In this document: piece after piece, positions 9,821 through 18,089 of the stretch
How the letters are laid out: each line of letters opens with the position of its first letter
Numbering within the stretch: position 1 is the stretch's first letter
DNA from: an uncultured bacterium
GTDB taxonomy: Bacteria; Elusimicrobiota; Elusimicrobia; Elusimicrobiales; Elusimicrobiaceae
Length of the DNA: 64,000 nucleotides
Direction: 5' to 3'
Assembly: GCA_949298795.1 (NCBI GenBank)
Contig: CASFXV010000003.1
Coordinates: forward strand, 44,620 to 108,619
Made by a program: the position numbers and the translations under genes
Notes under the pieces: generated by a model
Databases searched by the model: none
What the model was told of the DNA's origin: nothing
What the model saw: only the letters and a program-made list of their open reading frames with translations

Positions 9821-9825
9821 AATTG

Positions 9826-10572
9826 TTACTCAACAACCTCTACCGTTACAAACAGGAACAAAGAACGTTGGTCTTCCGTTACGTCTTTGCTCTTAAAGAA
9901 TAACCCGATTAAAGGCAAACGGCCTAAAAACGGCACCCGGTCTTCCGACACGTTGCGGCTGCTGCTTTTTAAGCCCCCGATAACCAAGGTTTCCCCGCTG
10001 TTAAGCTCTACATGGGTTTGCACCAAACGTTCCAAAATAGAGTAAGAAGTGGAGGTACCAATCATAATCGCGCGGGAATAGTCCGGCTGGGATACTTTCA
10101 ATTCCAGCTGCAAGTCAATAATATTGCCGCGTTCGGGGATGATAGTAGGGGTTACGTTTAGCAATACGCCATACGTTTCCATCTGCGTACCCACGGCCCC
10201 TTGGCTGTTCACCACAGGGTAAGGAATACGCCCCCCTACGGAAATATTGGCCTGGTTGCCGGAACTGGTGACAATTTTAGGGTTAGATAAAATTTGGGCG
10301 CGGCCCTCATTCTCCATCAGTCTAAGACGGGTGGCCACCGCCGTTTTACGTTCAAAATCGCCCAGTGAAAAAATACCCGGGATGGCGGCCTCTTCAAAGT
10401 CAAAGATTTGGTTCCACGCAAAACCTTTAACTGAGCTCATGGAGCCGGCAATTTCAACCACGTCTGCACTTACGGACACCAAACGGGTCTTTTTTGCGTA
10501 CGCACACGGGGCCAACATGGCCACCACCAACACGGCTGCGGATATTCTAGTAATAAAGTTCATTTTTATCAT
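9826..10572 (-). CDS. Short secretin (RcpA/CpaC-like) of the Tad pilus
   Basis: The 248-residue protein has a signal peptide ending near CAYA. It goes almost straight into the secretin core: RLRLMENEGRAQILSNPKIVTSSGNQANISVGGRIPYPVV, the GVLLNVTPTI motif and the closing VQTHVELNSGETLVIGGL...PFLGRLPLIGLFFKSK. Family members are usually well over 400 residues and carry N-terminal BON and secretin N domains, which are missing here. It would form the outer-membrane pore for the Flp pilus. The ATG at 10572 has an AGGA ribosome site. Upstream sequence encodes CpaB, so the missing domains are not hidden in another frame. Confidence 0.85.
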   Translation of the reverse strand: MIKMNFITRISAAVLVVAMLAPCAYAKKTRLVSVSADVVEIAGSMSSVKGFAWNQIFDFEEAAIPGIFSLGDFERKTAVATRLRLMENEGRAQILSNPKIVTSSGNQANISVGGRIPYPVVNSQGAVGTQMETYGVLLNVTPTIIPERGNIIDLQLELKVSQPDYSRAIMIGTSTSYSILERLVQTHVELNSGETLVIGGLKSSSRNVSEDRVPFLGRLPLIGLFFKSKDVTEDQRSLFLFVTVEVVE

Positions 10573-10584
10573 GATGATTCCTAT

Positions 10585-11337
10585 TTACTGAAATAATTTT
10601 TCAAAGGTTGCAATTTCCATTAAGTAATTGGTTCCGTCACCAGGAGAACGCAAAATAACGGAAATAGTGCCTTGTTGTTTGGCCAACGCCAAATACTGCG
10701 CATCGCGCGGAGAAAGAGCCAAAGACAGGGTGGAACTATCCGTATACGCGGCAGCTTCTTCCTCTTTGCTTTGCAAACCGGCAGCGCTTTTTGCGTCCAA
10801 GCCTTGGCCTAAATTTCCCCCAACGCCTAACACTTTAATATTTTGCAACAAAGTAACCGTTACCATCTGCTGGGTATTGTTTTTCATCAAAGCGGTAAAA
10901 GTTAATAAAATATCCACATTGTCATCCGGCTTAATCATAGCGGCGGAGGCAGCGTCTACCTGAATGATGAACCCTCTCATTCTGGCAGGTATTTTGCTGG
11001 ACAAACCCGCTTCCGGAGACAAAGCCGTAATAGCATACTTGGATATTTGGTTCCCTTTGGGAATTTGAATACGGGCAACAGCATTTTCCACGGAGGCGAA
11101 ATCCGAATCGGTAGAATAGGTCAACGCGTCTTTTTGTACATATTTAGCCGGTATGGGAACCCATTTAATGGAATCCCTTTTAATCACTTCCCTTTCTTTG
11201 ATGTCCCGGATAGGCACAAAAACACGTTTGATAACTTTATCATTCTCCAATTTGCTGGACGCGCTGTTGACAATCAACAAATATACTAATGCCGCGCCAA
11301 GTGCCACAATAAACGGCAAAAATACTCCTTTTTTCAT
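10585..11337 (-). CDS. cpaB: Flp pilus assembly protein CpaB/RcpC
   Basis: The 250-residue protein has one N-terminal membrane anchor (about 5-25) followed by an SAF-type beta-clip domain (VFVPIRDIKEREVIKRDSI). The RcpC/CpaB core follows (GFIIQVDAASAAMIKPDDNVDILLTF and VTVTLLQNIKVLGVG). The end contains LALSPRDAQYLALAKQQGTISVILRSPGD, typical for the family. It works in the periplasm with the secretin, which lies 12 nt downstream. Confidence 0.85.
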   Translation of the reverse strand: MKKGVFLPFIVALGAALVYLLIVNSASSKLENDKVIKRVFVPIRDIKEREVIKRDSIKWVPIPAKYVQKDALTYSTDSDFASVENAVARIQIPKGNQISKYAITALSPEAGLSSKIPARMRGFIIQVDAASAAMIKPDDNVDILLTFTALMKNNTQQMVTVTLLQNIKVLGVGGNLGQGLDAKSAAGLQSKEEEAAAYTDSSTLSLALSPRDAQYLALAKQQGTISVILRSPGDGTNYLMEIATFEKLFQ

Positions 11338-11375
11338 AAATTCTCCTTAAAACGCTGTCAATTATAAATAAAAAT

Positions 11376-11864
11376 CTATTTCTTATCCGTACTTAAATAC
11401 ATCTTTTCCACAGGCATGCGCGCCTCGGTTTCTATTATACGTATTCCCTCTTTACGAGGTTTACTGGCTAAAATAAAACTGCTTCCGGGAAAAAGCAACT
11501 TTATAGGATATTTTAATTCCACCACAATATCCTGATGAATATGCGGGGAATAAAACGGGTCCCGGCCCGTTGTCTCCATTTTTATACTTACTTTTATCCG
11601 GTCTCCCGCCGCGCCAAATACGCGGCGTTTAGCCTGGGATATTTTTTGCTGCACTGTCCAACTGTTTGGTTTTCCGCTGGGCTCTTTTACTGCCACCATA
11701 GCCCCTATGCGGGCAAATTCATAGGAAGCGTGGTTTGCCAACAGCGTGTGGTATGCAATATTGCCATATTCCAAGATGAAAAAAATCATCAGCATAAATA
11801 TAGGCAATATTAACAGCAACTCCACGGTTACCTGCCCACCACGCCTCCTACGAAAAAGGTTCAT
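11376..11864 (-). CDS. tadE: TadE-like pseudopilin
   Basis: The 162-residue protein starts with a short basic leader (MNLFRRRRGG) and the TadE hydrophobic segment QVTVELLLILPIFMLMIFFI, carrying the Glu found near the processing site of TadE and Flp pilins. The remainder is a beta-rich extracytoplasmic domain. TadE is a minor pilin processed by the TadV/CpaA prepilin peptidase, which is not encoded in this window. It lies between cpaB and the flp genes. Confidence 0.8.
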   Translation of the reverse strand: MNLFRRRRGGQVTVELLLILPIFMLMIFFILEYGNIAYHTLLANHASYEFARIGAMVAVKEPSGKPNSWTVQQKISQAKRRVFGAAGDRIKVSIKMETTGRDPFYSPHIHQDIVVELKYPIKLLFPGSSFILASKPRKEGIRIIETEARMPVEKMYLSTDKK

Positions 11865-11879
11865 TTTTGCACCTTAAAA

Positions 11880-12104
11880 CTACTCAATGCTGTTTACGCC
11901 GCCCAAGATTTTGGCTTTGATGCTGTCAAACACTTCAGGCATCATCTTTTTAACCAAAGTACCCACTAAAAGAGCAATACCCACCACAACACCTAACATC
12001 AAAATGTATTCCACGGTGTTCTGGCCTTCTTTCTTTTTTAAGCAAGAAAGGGCGGCATTCTTTACGGCTTCCAGCTTATTTTCCAAGGCAATAATAAACT
12101 TCAT
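11880..12104 (-). CDS. flp: Flp-type major pilin
   Basis: The 74-residue prepilin has a charged leader ending KKKEG, then QNTVEYILMLGVVVGIALLV, the Flp hydrophobic segment with Glu at position 5 of the mature form. The C-terminus is amphipathic. Processing by a TadV-type peptidase between G and Q is predicted. The length is right for Flp1. Its ribosome site is the strongest I found in the operon (see 12108-12116), as expected for the bulk subunit. Confidence 0.85.
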   Translation of the reverse strand: MKFIIALENKLEAVKNAALSCLKKKEGQNTVEYILMLGVVVGIALLVGTLVKKMMPEVFDSIKAKILGGVNSIE

Positions 12105-12107
12105 GTG

Positions 12108-12116
12108 CTCCTCCTG
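12108..12116 (-). promoter_or_regulatory. Strong Shine-Dalgarno of the flp pilin
   Basis: On the minus strand CAGGAGGAG lies just before the flp start (spacer CAC after the final G), an almost complete anti-16S match. Neighbouring genes in the operon have weaker sites, so this may raise pilin output relative to assembly proteins. Confidence 0.7.
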
Positions 12117-12131
12117 ATTTTACAAATCAAT

Positions 12132-12317
12132 CTAATTTGCTTCATATACTTCTAAAATAACTTTGGCCCCCTGTTCAAACTGCATGGGAACTATATGAGA
12201 ATAAAACGCATAAAACGCTAAAAAAGCACTAAATAACGCCGCCGCCGTAATTACATATTCAATGGCGGTTTGCCCTTTTTTATCTTTAATTATACGCTTT
12301 TCTTCTCCTTGTTTCAT
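12132..12317 (-). CDS. Second Flp/TadE-type small pilin
   Basis: The 61-residue protein has a basic leader (MKQGEEKRIIKDKKG) followed by QTAIEYVITAAALFSAFLAF, again with the Glu near the predicted cleavage site. A short C-terminus follows. It resembles the first Flp pilin in layout but differs in sequence, so it is probably a minor pilin or pseudopilin. It begins 3 nt after the PorV-like gene and ends 27 nt before flp. Confidence 0.7.
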   Translation of the reverse strand: MKQGEEKRIIKDKKGQTAIEYVITAAALFSAFLAFYAFYSHIVPMQFEQGAKVILEVYEAN

Positions 12318-12320
12318 ACA

Positions 12321-13286
12321 TTAAAACTGTATACCAATGGCTATCTGCTGCGAGGTACCCAGCGCCCCAAACGGCGTAACGGCATAATCAATAGACGCCC
12401 CGTAGCCAAACAGCTCAGAACTGTAAATACCAAAACCAAAAGAAACTTTAGAGGTTTCATCCAACCCTAAGCTTTTTAAGGTTTCGCTGTCGCTAATACC
12501 GGTGTTATCACGCGTATAATACCCCACGCGCAAATCAAACCGGGCCACGGAAAGCAGATCTTCCGGTATGTGCACCTCTAAACCAATACCATAGCGGGAG
12601 TCATCGTCTTCATAATCCATCCATTCGCCGGAAATGGTAAAGTAGCGCGTATTGATATCCGCCCCTAAACGCAAGCCTTGGGGCATGTCTTCCCGGTCGC
12701 CAATGTTTACCAAGGCGCCGCCTAAACCTAACCAATTTACCAAACGGAGTTTGGCTCCTACGTCAAACCCTACGCTGGTATAGCGGTTGGTGTCCAGTTT
12801 TTCATTCACGTACTTAGCCGTACCGCCGATTTGCAATTTTTGGTTAAAGAAACCGCGGGCCAAAGAAACGCTACCCACAAAGTTCTGCACCGGGTTGGCG
12901 CCAGACCATTGCAAATTACCCCATTCATCGCGGTAATCAAAGCCGCCCATGTCCATATAGTTAAGCGTAACGCCTAAAATGGTCTTTCCCAAGGGCTGCA
13001 AATAGGCCAATGTGCGGGCTTTATAACCCTGCAAATAGGCCAAGTAAGAAAACTGCAGCTCCCGCGAAGTGGCAGACGCCGCACCGGCCGGGTTCCAAAA
13101 CAAAGCCTCAGGCCCGTCCGCTACAGACACATAGGCATTACCCAAGGCCTGGGCCCGCGGGGAGCCGGCGTCAATCTTTAAAAACTGGCTGCCGCTGGTA
13201 CCGGCCCATTCATTAATGGCATAGGCCGGAACATGCACCAAACCGGCAATTAAACAAGCTGCTAAAAGTTTTATTTTTATATTCAT
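12321..13286 (-). CDS. PorV/PorQ-family outer-membrane beta-barrel
   Basis: The 321-residue protein has a signal peptide (ending VPAYA). Next comes the characteristic PorV/PorQ (UPF0164) opening: GSQFLKIDAGSPRAQALGNAYVSVADGPEALFWNPAGAA. The rest is alternating beta strands ending in the aromatic IAIGIQF, typical of outer-membrane barrels. PorV in type IX secretion binds the C-terminal signal of cargo; family members also occur without that system. It lies 14 nt after the giant FlgD-repeat protein, whose C-terminus looks like a sorting domain, so the two may be partners. Confidence 0.8.
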   Translation of the reverse strand: MNIKIKLLAACLIAGLVHVPAYAINEWAGTSGSQFLKIDAGSPRAQALGNAYVSVADGPEALFWNPAGAASATSRELQFSYLAYLQGYKARTLAYLQPLGKTILGVTLNYMDMGGFDYRDEWGNLQWSGANPVQNFVGSVSLARGFFNQKLQIGGTAKYVNEKLDTNRYTSVGFDVGAKLRLVNWLGLGGALVNIGDREDMPQGLRLGADINTRYFTISGEWMDYEDDDSRYGIGLEVHIPEDLLSVARFDLRVGYYTRDNTGISDSETLKSLGLDETSKVSFGFGIYSSELFGYGASIDYAVTPFGALGTSQQIAIGIQF

Positions 13287-13300
13287 AAATCTTTTCTACC

Positions 13301-16300
13301 TTATGGGATTAAAATCTTTACCACTTTTTGGCAATGTTCACGCCCGTTTTGGGCTTTAAAGTCCACCAAACCAAAGTATACGCCGTGGGCTACTTGCTTG
13401 CCGTGTTGGTTGGTTTTATCCCACGTGCAGCGAAGCGCCGCATTACGCACATTGGGAATGGAATCGTCTGCCAAGGCGGTACCACTAATATTATTATCCG
13501 GGCTGAACGATAATGTCTGTCCCATGGTGGTGGTATAGTTATTAGCGTCCACGCAAGTATAACCGCTGTCACGTATCAAAGTGCCCGCTAAGGTATACAG
13601 CTTGATAGACATGGTGCCGGGCACCGGCATCTTGGTAACTTCCAAGGTACCATACGCTTGGCGAAGCGGGTTCGGGTAGAAGAATACCGTCTTTTCCCAA
13701 TCTTCGCACACAAAGCGCCCGTCACCCACCGCAATAGTGGCTTTATGCAACATTTGATACTGGTAAGCGTCCGCCACGTAATTTACCTTCCAATCCGCCG
13801 CGTCTAACGAGGCATCGTCCCCCGGTAAGATTTCACCGGTTATGCTGTCAATATCAGCAGAGGTGGTGGCCGTTACAAAGCGGAACGGATAGGTGCCGTC
13901 CGGCACTTCCTGCTGGGCATAATCGCGGCCGTCCCACTCTTCGGTAATAAGCGTGGTGGAAGGGCGGATACCCACAATGGCGCGTACTAATACTTCGCGG
14001 ATGTCCTGCACTTCTTTACCCGTGGTGGGGTTGCGCAAAGTACCTTTTTGGTAATCGTAAATGGTGGTGCCGGGTTTAAAGATTTGTATGGCTACTTTCA
14101 TAGGTACGGAAATCTGGTAGCTAATCGGCACAATTTGGTTACGTACGGATTGGGCATAGCCGTCTACCTCGGCCAAGTCAAACACTTTAAGCAGTTCCGC
14201 ATTGAGCGTTAAACTCTTGACCGTTTCCTGATACAAATTGGCATCCGGATAGTTCTTGGCGATTAAGCGCACCTCATAAATGTCAGATTTCACATAATAG
14301 CCGTTATCGTCCGTGCCGTCCCAATACACTTTGCGGATGGCATTGGCGTCAAAATTACCCGTATTGAGAATGGTAGTAGTAGCCAAGTGTTTGCAAACGT
14401 CACCCACCGCGTTATTCTTGGTGCCGCCGTCCGTGGCGGAAGTGGTGCACACGTTGGGCTTCAGCGCAACAATTTGCACGTCCACCGTGGCCGCGCGGGA
14501 CACCGCAAAGTTAATTTCATACGGGGGCACAAACACCGTACCGCTGGAGGTGTTGAACAGCTGGGGCTGGTTCGGATACACCGCCGTGGAACCTTCCAAG
14601 AAGAACACCGGCCCGCGTGTTACATTAATGCGGGAATTGGGTTTTTCCGTGGCGTAGATATAATCTACCTGTTGTACATCCCCCGGCGTTTTAAAAGGTT
14701 CGCTGACGGCATAATCAAACTCCGTAGAGTCCTCCGCCGCAGTATAGGCCCGGTCAGCATAGTACAGGGATACGGGCTCGTTGGAGCGGGCGGATATATA
14801 GAACGGATATTGTCCGTCCGGCACCATTTCATAGGCGCAAGCCTTGATATCCGTGCCCCCTTGGCACTGCGGAGAAGACGGATTATAGAAATACAGCGCG
14901 TCCCATTCTTCCACAATGCGGGCGCCTTCGCCCGGGCGGGTGGAGCTGGCGTCAAACGTTTTAATAGGCTGCAAACGGACATCCAACGCCGTATAGTCTT
15001 GGTTGGCCGGGTAGTTGGTAAACGACGTATCGTTCACGTAAATACATTTGATACCGGTCGCAGCCACTTTGGCGGGATCCACATATCCGCTGGTCATAAT
15101 GTCCGTATCGGTCTGGTCGCATACGCGCGGAGGCCAATTTGACATTACGCTTTGGGTGGTAGTAACGGTAGTTTGCACCTTATATTTGTTTTCAGCATAG
15201 CAAGTGGCCAGCTCGTCCGGGTCCGTAATACCGGGGCACTGGGCATTTAATTCATCCTGCGTAGCCAAGGCAACTACATTTTCCGTAGTGGTTACCGTAG
15301 TAATGTTGTTTTCAAAATCCGTTTTGGTGTCATACGTTGTACCCACCGTGGCGGAAGGTACATACGACGTGGTGGGACCCGTTACGGAAGAAGAAGTAGT
15401 TTCCCCGCCCACCAAGGTGTTGTTCACCGGGATCACCACGTCCTTATTATAAATATTCACTTGAACATTCATGGCTTTGGACAGGTAGTAGCTGATGGTG
15501 GCTTTTGCTTCACTGTCACCATATACGTCCGTTGTGCCTACGTCAACCACGTGGTACAAGTCCACCGGGAAGACCGCCGTTGCCGTGGTTTGCACTTCCG
15601 GGAACATGGCGTCTTTGGAAGTTACCGCAAACACATAGGTGCCCGGGCCCACCATGCGGCCGTCATCGTCGCGCCCGTCCCAACTCAAGGTATTAATTTG
15701 CTGGGATACGGAGGACGCGCCTTCTTCCGGCGTGAGCATTTTAACCGTCACGCCGGCCGTGTTCTGCACGCTGGCTACGGCCACCGCATCACGCGATAAA
15801 ATGTATTTGAATATGAACGGATCTAACCCATAAGCCGTTGGGCTGGAACCTACCGTGGAATAGCTGACCGGCTGAATGGTAATATCCACCAACCCGCGTT
15901 CCACCGGCATGGTACCTATTGTATAGGTCGCAGTCTTGACGGCATTAAACGTAACCCCGGCCGCGTTGGTATAGGGGGTTTGATACGGTATCTCCGCCCA
16001 CAATACATATACATAATTGCCATCCGGCAGCGGCGCGCCGTAATTAAATGTTTTATTATCCAACGCCGGGATTGCGGTGGGGTCAGTGCCCGAACCCAAA
16101 ACAGGGCACACCGCTGTATTAGTACAAGTACCGTCCCACTTCGTAGTATAAGTAGCGCGGGAACCGCGTTCTTCCACAGAAGAATACAGTAAGAAGCCTG
16201 TATTGCCCTCAATAGCGGGCCCTGTTCCCGTACCGGCGGGAGGTGTTTCAATAGCGCTTGCCGTACCGGTTGCTTCGGCAAACTGCGTACCGGGCGAGTA

Positions 16301-17896
16301 CACCTGGAAGTACACTTTAGAAGCTTCCGTAGGTACATATTTAATGGTGGCGTAAGCGGTGGCCTGTTTATTTAAGCCGGAAACCACCACGTCCGTCAGT
16401 TTGAGCGGGTCTAAAGAAAGCTGGCGGGTTACCGCGCGGGAAAAGTCAATCCCCGGCCATTCATCCTGAGATTTAGCCTGGATAGACACCACATAGTTAC
16501 CAGCCGGCAACAAGCGGCCGCTGTCGTCGCGCCCGTCCCAAGAGTCAAATTCCACCAACATTTTATCGGTAGACTGGCCTTTCATCCCTTCGCCTAAGCG
16601 GGGCTGCCAATTCACCAACAGACGGCGCAAGTTATCAGTATTTAAATCCTCCGGGTTAGCCGTGCCGGTATAAGAACTGTCAGAAGAGGTAGACGCATCA
16701 TAAATGGCTATGCGGACATCAGAATCTTTACTTAACCGATAAGCCAACGTGTACGGCTGGGCGGAAACAGAGGTAATATCACCCACTACGGTAGGCGTGC
16801 TGCGCACGGTGTGTACGTTGGTTACGTCCACCTGTATGGGGATTTGGTTTTCACCCGGGTAAGGAATAGAAGAATCAATGGTAATTTTGTCTACGGTTAT
16901 GTTATCGCCGGGCACATCACTCTGTACCGTGGCGCGGAAACCGTACTGGCCGTTCATTTTGCCAAATTCACCGCCGATTTCAAAAGAACCGTCCCAACCG
17001 GCGCAGAAAGACATCGGGCTGCCATACTCTTTCCCGTTATTATCAAAAATCACACAGTTTGTAGCCCCAGTGGTGCCGCCATACTGAGTGGTGCAACAAT
17101 TTTGTGGATTATTGTTATCACAGTTTAGTGTGGTGAAATGGAAACAAGAAGGATCTGCTGTCGCAGTACCGCATTGAGAAGGCCCGCTGGCAGCGCCCTC
17201 CGCCACACACCAACTGGTTGAGCTCTGTCCGTTACAATAATATAAAGCGGACGGACAAGTGGTACCGTTAGCAGCATCATAACAATGGTAAGAACCGCAA
17301 ATATAATCTTCTGCCTGCACCGTGCCGCTGTCACCGGCGCCAGGGTACATGGTTAAAGTGCGGATAGGCGGCGTATCGCTGGAACTGGCAATATTTTTGC
17401 CGTTTTCGTACTTAACAATATCAAATTTGATGGTTTGCAAAGGAAACGCAATGGAATACGTACTCATGGCCAACGGTTTGTTGGCGCAATATACCGTCAT
17501 GCACAAACCTAAACATTGGTTAGGATAATTATTTTGCTGTGTAGGGCTGGGATAAGGCTGGTCATATTCAATTAAGGCGGAATTTTCCCACGGATCGGCA
17601 TACGTAGAGCCGTTGGAATTGTTAATATTTGTGCTTACAAAACTGCGGTTAGATGGATCCGTCTGCAAATTGCCAGAAAAGGTATTTGCATCCCACCCGC
17701 AGTATTGGTCTGTTGTATCCGTAGCCCCATCTTGATAAAAAACACCGGCAAATTTTACGTCTGCCTGGGCTTGGCCAAACACGGGAGAGGCCGTTAATAC
17801 AAAAAACAAAGGCAAAGCCGCCAAAAAAGCCACTTTACCAAGTAAAAATTTCCACATATTTTTATTTATAATCGTGTTCATTGTGCAATTTTCCAT
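13301..17896 (-). CDS. Giant exported Cys-rich protein with FlgD-like Ig repeats and C-terminal sorting-like domain
   Basis: The protein has about 1531 residues. A signal peptide (FLAALPLFFVLTASPVFG) is followed by roughly 300 residues rich in Cys and Asn (segments such as CGSYHCYDAANGTTCPSALY). Next is a series of FlgD-type Ig domains, each ending in a W-D-G signature such as WDGRDDSGRLLPAGNYVVSI, WDGRDDDGRMVGPGTYVFAV, WDGTDDNGYYVKSDIYEVRL and WDGRDYAQQEVPDGTYPFRF. I count seven including degenerate copies. The last 115 residues (FFYPNPLRQ...VKILIP) resemble type IX-like C-terminal domains. It heads the Tad operon and may be an adhesin or pilus-linked surface fibre. The start is uncertain: ATGs at 17896 and 17881 both retain the signal peptide. 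Confidence 0.75.
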   Translation of the reverse strand: MENCTMNTIINKNMWKFLLGKVAFLAALPLFFVLTASPVFGQAQADVKFAGVFYQDGATDTTDQYCGWDANTFSGNLQTDPSNRSFVSTNINNSNGSTYADPWENSALIEYDQPYPSPTQQNNYPNQCLGLCMTVYCANKPLAMSTYSIAFPLQTIKFDIVKYENGKNIASSSDTPPIRTLTMYPGAGDSGTVQAEDYICGSYHCYDAANGTTCPSALYYCNGQSSTSWCVAEGAASGPSQCGTATADPSCFHFTTLNCDNNNPQNCCTTQYGGTTGATNCVIFDNNGKEYGSPMSFCAGWDGSFEIGGEFGKMNGQYGFRATVQSDVPGDNITVDKITIDSSIPYPGENQIPIQVDVTNVHTVRSTPTVVGDITSVSAQPYTLAYRLSKDSDVRIAIYDASTSSDSSYTGTANPEDLNTDNLRRLLVNWQPRLGEGMKGQSTDKMLVEFDSWDGRDDSGRLLPAGNYVVSIQAKSQDEWPGIDFSRAVTRQLSLDPLKLTDVVVSGLNKQATAYATIKYVPTEASKVYFQVYSPGTQFAEATGTASAIETPPAGTGTGPAIEGNTGFLLYSSVEERGSRATYTTKWDGTCTNTAVCPVLGSGTDPTAIPALDNKTFNYGAPLPDGNYVYVLWAEIPYQTPYTNAAGVTFNAVKTATYTIGTMPVERGLVDITIQPVSYSTVGSSPTAYGLDPFIFKYILSRDAVAVASVQNTAGVTVKMLTPEEGASSVSQQINTLSWDGRDDDGRMVGPGTYVFAVTSKDAMFPEVQTTATAVFPVDLYHVVDVGTTDVYGDSEAKATISYYLSKAMNVQVNIYNKDVVIPVNNTLVGGETTSSSVTGPTTSYVPSATVGTTYDTKTDFENNITTVTTTENVVALATQDELNAQCPGITDPDELATCYAENKYKVQTTVTTTQSVMSNWPPRVCDQTDTDIMTSGYVDPAKVAATGIKCIYVNDTSFTNYPANQDYTALDVRLQPIKTFDASSTRPGEGARIVEEWDALYFYNPSSPQCQGGTDIKACAYEMVPDGQYPFYISARSNEPVSLYYADRAYTAAEDSTEFDYAVSEPFKTPGDVQQVDYIYATEKPNSRINVTRGPVFFLEGSTAVYPNQPQLFNTSSGTVFVPPYEINFAVSRAATVDVQIVALKPNVCTTSATDGGTKNNAVGDVCKHLATTTILNTGNFDANAIRKVYWDGTDDNGYYVKSDIYEVRLIAKNYPDANLYQETVKSLTLNAELLKVFDLAEVDGYAQSVRNQIVPISYQISVPMKVAIQIFKPGTTIYDYQKGTLRNPTTGKEVQDIREVLVRAIVGIRPSTTLITEEWDGRDYAQQEVPDGTYPFRFVTATTSADIDSITGEILPGDDASLDAADWKVNYVADAYQYQMLHKATIAVGDGRFVCEDWEKTVFFYPNPLRQAYGTLEVTKMPVPGTMSIKLYTLAGTLIRDSGYTCVDANNYTTTMGQTLSFSPDNNISGTALADDSIPNVRNAALRCTWDKTNQHGKQVAHGVYFGLVDFKAQNGREHCQKVVKILIP

Positions 17897-17965
17897 AACC
17901 TTAAACCGGCTATTATTTAATTGAATATATCCCAAATCTGTTGCGGCGCATTAACTGCTTATAAT

Positions 17966-18018
17966 ACGACGCGCCGGCCCAACGCATACAATATATTATA
18001 TATAAAAATACGCGTCGT
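17966..18018. repeat. Inverted repeat upstream of the Tad operon
   Basis: ACGACGCG (17966-17973) and CGCGTCGT (18011-18018) form a perfect 8-bp inverted repeat around an AT-rich stretch. It lies 70-120 nt upstream of the giant gene start. A TATTAT at 17961-17966 on the minus strand could be a -10 element overlapping one arm. It could be an operator for the pilus operon or a weak transcript end for the diguanylate cyclase gene. Confidence 0.35.
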
Positions 18019-18089
18019 GCCTGCTCTTATAAATTTTTGCAACTTTTGGAGCTCTTGTCAACTGTTTTATACTCCCCAAATGGGCGGGG

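Noticed and set aside
11338..11375. TTGACA before cpaB as an internal promoter
   Set aside because: No -10 lies at a usable distance before the start codon, and the genes are tightly packed.
14387..15142. Plus-strand 251-residue ORF opposite the giant protein
   Set aside because: Antisense shadow, rich in Arg/Gly/His, with no start signals.
13301..17935. TTG start at 17935 for the giant protein
   Set aside because: There is no ribosome site, and later ATGs at 17896 and 17881 keep the full signal peptide.
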